From: an uncultured Micrococcaceae bacterium
Lineage (GTDB): Bacteria > Actinomycetota > Actinomycetes > Actinomycetales > Micrococcaceae
Direction: 5' to 3'
Length of the DNA stretch: 10,009 nucleotides
NCBI GenBank assembly: GCA_937896705.1
Contig: CALBOC010000123.1
Location: forward strand, 1 to 10,009
The position numbers and the translations under genes are program-made. Shown here in pieces: positions 6,425 through 10,009 of this stretch. How positions within the stretch are numbered: position 1 is the first letter of the stretch; each line of letters opens with the position of its first letter. The notes under the pieces were generated by a model. It was not told the DNA's origin, did not search any database, and saw only the letters and a program-made list of their open reading frames with translations.

Positions 6425-7684
6425 ATGTCTGAACACACGTCCGGTACTGCGCAACCACAACAAGCCGCAGATACCACAGCAGAAAACCCGTGGCCCTTGT
6501 CACGGCTGTCTGACAACCTTAAACAGTACATCGAACGCGTTTCCCCCACCTGGGTTGAAGGTCAATTGATCGAACATCGGGTCAGCCGCGGCCACGCCTG
6601 GATGACCCTGCGCGACCTGGATGTTGAAATGTCCCTGCCGGTGGTCGCATGGTCCCGCACCGCCAAAACGTTAGATCCTTCGATCAAAGAAGGCGCCCGC
6701 GTGGTTGCTTTAGTCAAACCGAACTTTTATACCAAAACCGGTCGGTTAACCATGATCGTCAATGACATGCGCCCGGTGGGTATCGGTGAACTCTTGGCTC
6801 GGGTTGAACGGCTGCGTCGAGCCCTGGCCGAAGAGGGCTTATTCGCACCCAAACGCAAACAACCTTTACCGATGCTGCCCAATCGGATCGGGCTGATCAC
6901 CGGACGAGACTCCGATGCGATGCACGACGTGCAACGCAATGTGTGGTTGCGCTGGCCTGCGGCAGAATTTGAAGTCATCCACGCCGCCATGCAAGGCCCA
7001 CAGGTCGGACCCGAAGTCACTGCCGCCCTCTACGCATTGGATCAGAACCCCGCCGTGGATGTGATCGTCGTAGCCCGCGGTGGCGGTGCCTTAGAAGAAG
7101 TCATCTTGCCATTTTCCGATGAAGCGCTGATCCGCGCCGTGTCAAGCATGCGTACCCCGGTGGTGTCTGCGATCGGTCACGAAGCCGATCGCCCGGTCTT
7201 AGATGACGTGGCAGACTTTCGAGCCTCCACCCCGACCGATGCGGCGAAAACCATTGTGCCCGATGCCGCCATGGAACGGGCCGGGATCTGGGATGTCCGA
7301 CTGCGCATGGCCCAGGCGGTGCAACGTCTAGTGGATGTACAAGCCCACCAGATCCAACAGCTGCGCTCCCGGCCAGTGCTGGCGCAGCCCGAAACTATGA
7401 TGACCGCCCGTGCAGATGAAGTCAGACAACTCCTGGCAAGGATCAGATCAACGTTTGCCCATCAATTGCACCGGGCCACCGATCATATCGGTCAGCTGCA
7501 AGCTCGCGTCCGGTCACTGTCCCCTCAGCAGACGCTGAACCGTGGATACGCGGTCGTCCAACACGATGATGCGATCCTGCGAGATGCCGGACAAGTCACC
7601 GTGGGTGATGACCTCGATATTTTAGTAGCAGCAGGCCGACTCACCGCAACCGCCACCTCCGTAACCGCAACGACCCAGGAGTAA
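6425..7684 (+). CDS. xseA: Exodeoxyribonuclease VII large subunit
   Basis: This is the catalytic subunit of ExoVII, which degrades single-stranded DNA from both ends to short oligonucleotides in repair and mismatch processing. It has 419 residues, near the family length. The N-terminal OB-fold spans about 25-115 and starts at SRLSDNLKQYIE. The catalytic domain carries RIGLITGRDSDA, the glycine motif ARGGGALEE with Arg218-Gly221, and the family block around Gly251-His252-Glu253 (GHEADRP), then DFRASTPTDAA. A helical coiled-coil region follows and the conserved SPQQTLNRGYAVV sits near the C-terminus, so no domain is missing. The ATG at 6425 has AGGTGG five bases upstream. A GTG nine bases earlier overlaps that site and is less likely. 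It is followed by xseB after five bases, forming a two-gene operon. Confidence 0.97.
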   Translation: MSEHTSGTAQPQQAADTTAENPWPLSRLSDNLKQYIERVSPTWVEGQLIEHRVSRGHAWMTLRDLDVEMSLPVVAWSRTAKTLDPSIKEGARVVALVKPNFYTKTGRLTMIVNDMRPVGIGELLARVERLRRALAEEGLFAPKRKQPLPMLPNRIGLITGRDSDAMHDVQRNVWLRWPAAEFEVIHAAMQGPQVGPEVTAALYALDQNPAVDVIVVARGGGALEEVILPFSDEALIRAVSSMRTPVVSAIGHEADRPVLDDVADFRASTPTDAAKTIVPDAAMERAGIWDVRLRMAQAVQRLVDVQAHQIQQLRSRPVLAQPETMMTARADEVRQLLARIRSTFAHQLHRATDHIGQLQARVRSLSPQQTLNRGYAVVQHDDAILRDAGQVTVGDDLDILVAAGRLTATATSVTATTQE

Positions 7685-7689
7685 GACTC

Positions 7690-7965
7690 ATGACTGACCA
7701 GCCACAAAACCAACCCGCCGTGGAAGGGTTCTCCTCGGCTGATGTCTCTGACGTGGACACCATGACCTATGAGCAGGCTCGGACCGAACTCATCCAAACC
7801 GTAGAACGGTTGGAAGCCGGCGGCGCAGGCTTAGAAGAATCCCTGGCCCTATGGGAGCGCGGGGAAGCACTGGCTCGCCGGTGTGAAGCCTGGCTCGATG
7901 GCGCCCGGAACCGTCTTGAACAAGTACGCGCCCAGACCGAGCCGGCTGAACCAACCGACGGCTGA
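7690..7965 (+). CDS. xseB: Exodeoxyribonuclease VII small subunit
   Basis: This is the small helical ExoVII subunit that coats the coiled coil of XseA and is needed for an active, soluble complex. It has 91 residues. The family core lies at about 25-77: TYEQARTELIQTVERLE, then GLEESLALWERGEALARRC and a coiled-coil tail. An N-terminal stretch of about 24 residues and an acidic Pro-rich C-terminus flank the core. The ATG lies five bases after the xseA stop. Its ribosome site AGGAG (7677-7681) is inside the last codons of xseA, which suggests coupled translation and matched subunit production. The stop codon is seven bases from the stop of the convergent aminotransferase gene, leaving no room for a separate intergenic terminator. 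Confidence 0.96.
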   Translation: MTDQPQNQPAVEGFSSADVSDVDTMTYEQARTELIQTVERLEAGGAGLEESLALWERGEALARRCEAWLDGARNRLEQVRAQTEPAEPTDG

Positions 7966-7972
7966 GGCGTTT

Positions 7973-9214
7973 CTAGGCGTAGCGGTTGCGGTAATCAGCT
8001 AAGAACGCGCCGATGCGTTCAATACCTTCAGTCAGTTCATGCACCGACGGCAGCGTCACCAACCGGAAGTGATCGGTATCCGGGTAGTTAAAGGCGCGCC
8101 CGTGAGAAACCAGGATGCGTTGTTGACGCAACAGCTCAATCACGAAGCTCTCGTCGTCATGAATCGGGTAGACCTCAGGGTCGAGTTTGGGGAATAAATA
8201 CAGTGCACCCTGTGCCTCTTGCACCGAAACGCCCGGGATCTCGCGGAGCATCTGGGTCGCCAGGTTGCGCTGTTCTAGGAGACGACCACCCGGCAGGATG
8301 AGATCGTTGATTGACTGATACCCGCCTAAGGCGGTTTGGATCACGTGCTGGGCTGGCACATTGGAACACATCCGCATATTGGCCAACAGGGTCAAGCCTT
8401 CTAAAAAGTCCGTTGCGCGGTGTTTGGCCCCCGATACGGCCACCCAACCAGCACGGTAACCGGCCACCCGGTAAGCCTTCGAAAGCCCAGAAAACGTCAG
8501 GACCAACACATCATCGGCAATGGATGCCGCATGGATGTGTTCGGCATCTTCGTACAAGATCTTTTCGTAGATCTCGTCCGACAGCACGACCAAACCGTAG
8601 CGCCGAGCTATATCAAAAATGCCCTCGAGAGTTTCACGCGAGTACACCGCACCCGTGGGGTTATTCGGGTTGATAATAACAATGGCTTTGGTGCGTTCGG
8701 ACACGTTGGCTTCAATGTGTTCGAGGTCTGGGGTCCAGCCTTCTTCTTCCACACACCGGTAATGCACCGCATTGCCACCAGACAAGGTGGTCGCGCCGGT
8801 CCACAACGGGTAATCCGGTGCCGGAATGAGTACTTCATCGCCGTCATCCAGCAGCGCCTGGAGCACCATCGAGATCATTTCGGACACCCCGTTGCCGATA
8901 AACACGTCATCGCTGCGGATGTCCATGATCCCGGCCGTTTCATAGTACTGCGAGACCGCCCGACGAGCCGGGGTGATCCCCTTAGAATCTGAATAGCCCT
9001 GAGCGTCGGGCAGATTGGCGATCATGTCTTTGAGAATCTCGCTGGGCGCTTCGAACCCAAAGGGTGCCGGGTTGCCGATATTCAAACGCATAATACGTTG
9101 CCCGGCGGCTTCTAATCGTTGGGCTTCTTCCAGGATCGGACCGCGTACGTCGTAACGCACGTTGAGTAATTTTGATGATTGGCGAATATCGCGGTAAGTA
9201 GAAGTGGTCGGCAC
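7973..9214 (-). CDS. alaA: AlaA-like pyridoxal-phosphate aminotransferase
   Basis: This is a fold-type I aminotransferase of 413 residues, very similar along its whole length to E. coli AlaA (glutamate-pyruvate transaminase) and to the mycobacterial 'AspC' annotation. It probably makes alanine from pyruvate and glutamate in the cytoplasm. Clear signatures are RGPILEEA, LNIGNPAPFGFEAP, QGYSDSKG, GNGVSE, APDYPLW, NPNNPTGAVYS, SDEIYEKILY (cofactor Asp) and SGLSKAYRVAG, with Lys246 forming the Schiff base. NVPAQHVIQTALGGYQS and GALYLFPK follow. The GTG at 9214 is chosen because AGGAGG lies six bases upstream and family homology begins just after. An upstream in-frame start at 9262 would add 16 unmatched residues and lie before the ribosome site. 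It lies 48 bases behind the acidic protein gene and is probably co-transcribed with it. Confidence 0.95.
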   Translation of the reverse strand: MPTTSTYRDIRQSSKLLNVRYDVRGPILEEAQRLEAAGQRIMRLNIGNPAPFGFEAPSEILKDMIANLPDAQGYSDSKGITPARRAVSQYYETAGIMDIRSDDVFIGNGVSEMISMVLQALLDDGDEVLIPAPDYPLWTGATTLSGGNAVHYRCVEEEGWTPDLEHIEANVSERTKAIVIINPNNPTGAVYSRETLEGIFDIARRYGLVVLSDEIYEKILYEDAEHIHAASIADDVLVLTFSGLSKAYRVAGYRAGWVAVSGAKHRATDFLEGLTLLANMRMCSNVPAQHVIQTALGGYQSINDLILPGGRLLEQRNLATQMLREIPGVSVQEAQGALYLFPKLDPEVYPIHDDESFVIELLRQQRILVSHGRAFNYPDTDHFRLVTLPSVHELTEGIERIGAFLADYRNRYA

Positions 9215-9262
9215 CTGGGTCCTCCTGAAAACCTTCGAGTGTAGCTTGATTGTAGATGACAA

Positions 9263-10009
9263 CTAATCATTGCCAGTAGAGATATCGCTCACAGTGTCTT
9301 GCTCAGCTAAACCACGGGCAGCCAACCAGTAACGAATCGCATGTTCAACGTCGTACACGAGATCAGACGACGACGTGTGAGCATTGTAGTAACCGCGCAG
9401 TAAATCGGTTGCAGCATCGCTATCTAACACCTGCAGTACCGTGGCGATGTGATCAGTCAGCGGGTCTTCCACCTCTGGGTCAGCAACTGCGATGACGTTG
9501 CTGTGTGGCCACCGGTCAGTGACCACATCGAGGGTGGCTAGGCCCTGATCGGGGATCATCGGATCGATGCTATACAGCAGCGCGACCGTATCGTCTTCGA
9601 CAATGAGCGTTTCTGCCAACGCGACATACGATTCGGCATCTTCCGTCGAGGCTGCGGCGAACTCTGGTTGGCAGCCGAGGTCGGCCAGTGCGGTCGCGGT
9701 GGCACCGACTTCGTGGTCCGGGGTGTGCACGTGAAGCCAGGTTTGTTGCTCACACGCTTGAGCCAGGGGCTGGTCAGCTTCGTCATCGTCTTGGTGCAGC
9801 TCGAATCGTGCTGCCGTGACCGTCGAGGTGGCTGGTACCAAGCCTAGTTCGGCCGGGGCCTGGGTGATGATGTCAAGGCTCTGGGGAACCCGCAGTGGGT
9901 TTTCTTCCAGCGTGGGATCTTGGTGAGCGGTGACGATCCCGATCCGCGCGTGGTCTGCCGGAGACTCGGTGTCGGTTTCCAAGGCAGCAAAGACGTCATC
10001 GGGTTCGTG
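9263..10009 (-). CDS. Very acidic, lysine-free hypothetical protein (partial, N-terminus beyond right edge)
   Basis: 248 codons are visible and the reading frame stays open to the right edge, so the true start lies outside. I do not recognise the family. By my count the visible part has 49 Asp/Glu, seven Arg and no Lys, giving a strongly negative net charge. There is no membrane helix. Short hydrophobic strands alternate with acidic loops (RIGIVTAHQD, WLHVHTPDHE, TVALLYSIDP, NVIAVADPE), which could suit an alpha/beta fold, and the C-terminal part looks helical (RGYYNAH, EHAIRYWLAARGL). The codon pattern resembles the neighbours, so I see no sign of recent transfer. It precedes the aminotransferase gene by 48 bases on the same strand. 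A distant DUF4192 relation crossed my mind but I cannot support it. Confidence 0.75.
   Translation of the reverse strand, partial: HEPDDVFAALETDTESPADHARIGIVTAHQDPTLEENPLRVPQSLDIITQAPAELGLVPATSTVTAARFELHQDDDEADQPLAQACEQQTWLHVHTPDHEVGATATALADLGCQPEFAAASTEDAESYVALAETLIVEDDTVALLYSIDPMIPDQGLATLDVVTDRWPHSNVIAVADPEVEDPLTDHIATVLQVLDSDAATDLLRGYYNAHTSSSDLVYDVEHAIRYWLAARGLAEQDTVSDISTGND

Noticed and set aside
5461..6432. Plus-strand open frame of 323 codons opposite the membrane-protein gene
   Set aside because: It is rich in Ser, Thr and Pro without any domain pattern and lies antisense to a protein with clear membrane helices, so it is a shadow frame.
7960..7980. Bidirectional terminator between xseB and the aminotransferase gene
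   Set aside because: Only seven bases separate the two stop codons and I found no strong hairpin with a T-tract on either side.
8420..8992. Plus-strand open frame of 190 codons inside the aminotransferase region
   Set aside because: It lies fully antisense to a very well conserved aminotransferase and has no domain-like sequence.

Overview
The window looks like chromosomal DNA of a moderately GC-rich Gram-positive actinobacterium. The protein sequences (AlaA/AspC-type aminotransferase, mycobacterial TrxB1-like thioredoxin, short actinobacterial RmuC, xseA-xseB pair), the GTG starts and the AGGAG-type ribosome sites all fit this. A Micrococcaceae member of lower GC content (for example a Yaniella- or Enteractinococcus-like genus) is my best guess, but that is inference. 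Coding density is high and no gene-free gap exceeds 300 bases. I see no tRNA, rRNA, CRISPR array, insertion sequence or phage gene.

Layout. (1) Positions 1-1919, minus strand: a CopB-type copper P-type ATPase with a histidine-rich N-terminus, cut by the left edge. Its 148-base leader holds a CsoR-like palindrome. (2) Positions 2068-3933, minus strand, a likely operon read from right to left: an HSDL2-like short-chain dehydrogenase, a small thioredoxin with an unusual CTTC active site, and a 181-residue DUF3806-like protein of unknown function. (3) Positions 4081-5295, plus strand: rmuC, divergent from the dehydrogenase across a 147-base region with an inverted repeat. Directly behind rmuC lies a broken SgcJ/SnoaL-like gene carrying an in-frame TGA where the family has tryptophan. 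(4) Positions 5439-6347, minus strand: a four-helix actinobacterial membrane protein with a large predicted extracytoplasmic domain. (5) Positions 6425-7965, plus strand: xseA-xseB, both subunits of exodeoxyribonuclease VII. (6) Positions 7973-10009, minus strand: an AlaA-like aminotransferase, preceded by a very acidic, lysine-free protein of unknown function that runs off the right edge.

How it fits together. rmuC and xseAB are DNA-maintenance genes. CopB handles copper export, and the dehydrogenase/thioredoxin unit has redox chemistry of unknown substrate. AlaA links alanine and glutamate metabolism. Most of the window is ordinary housekeeping and I do not see a convincing new multi-gene system. 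The items most worth a second look are the nonsense-broken SgcJ-like gene, the CTTC thioredoxin with its operon partners, the acidic protein, and two candidate operators.
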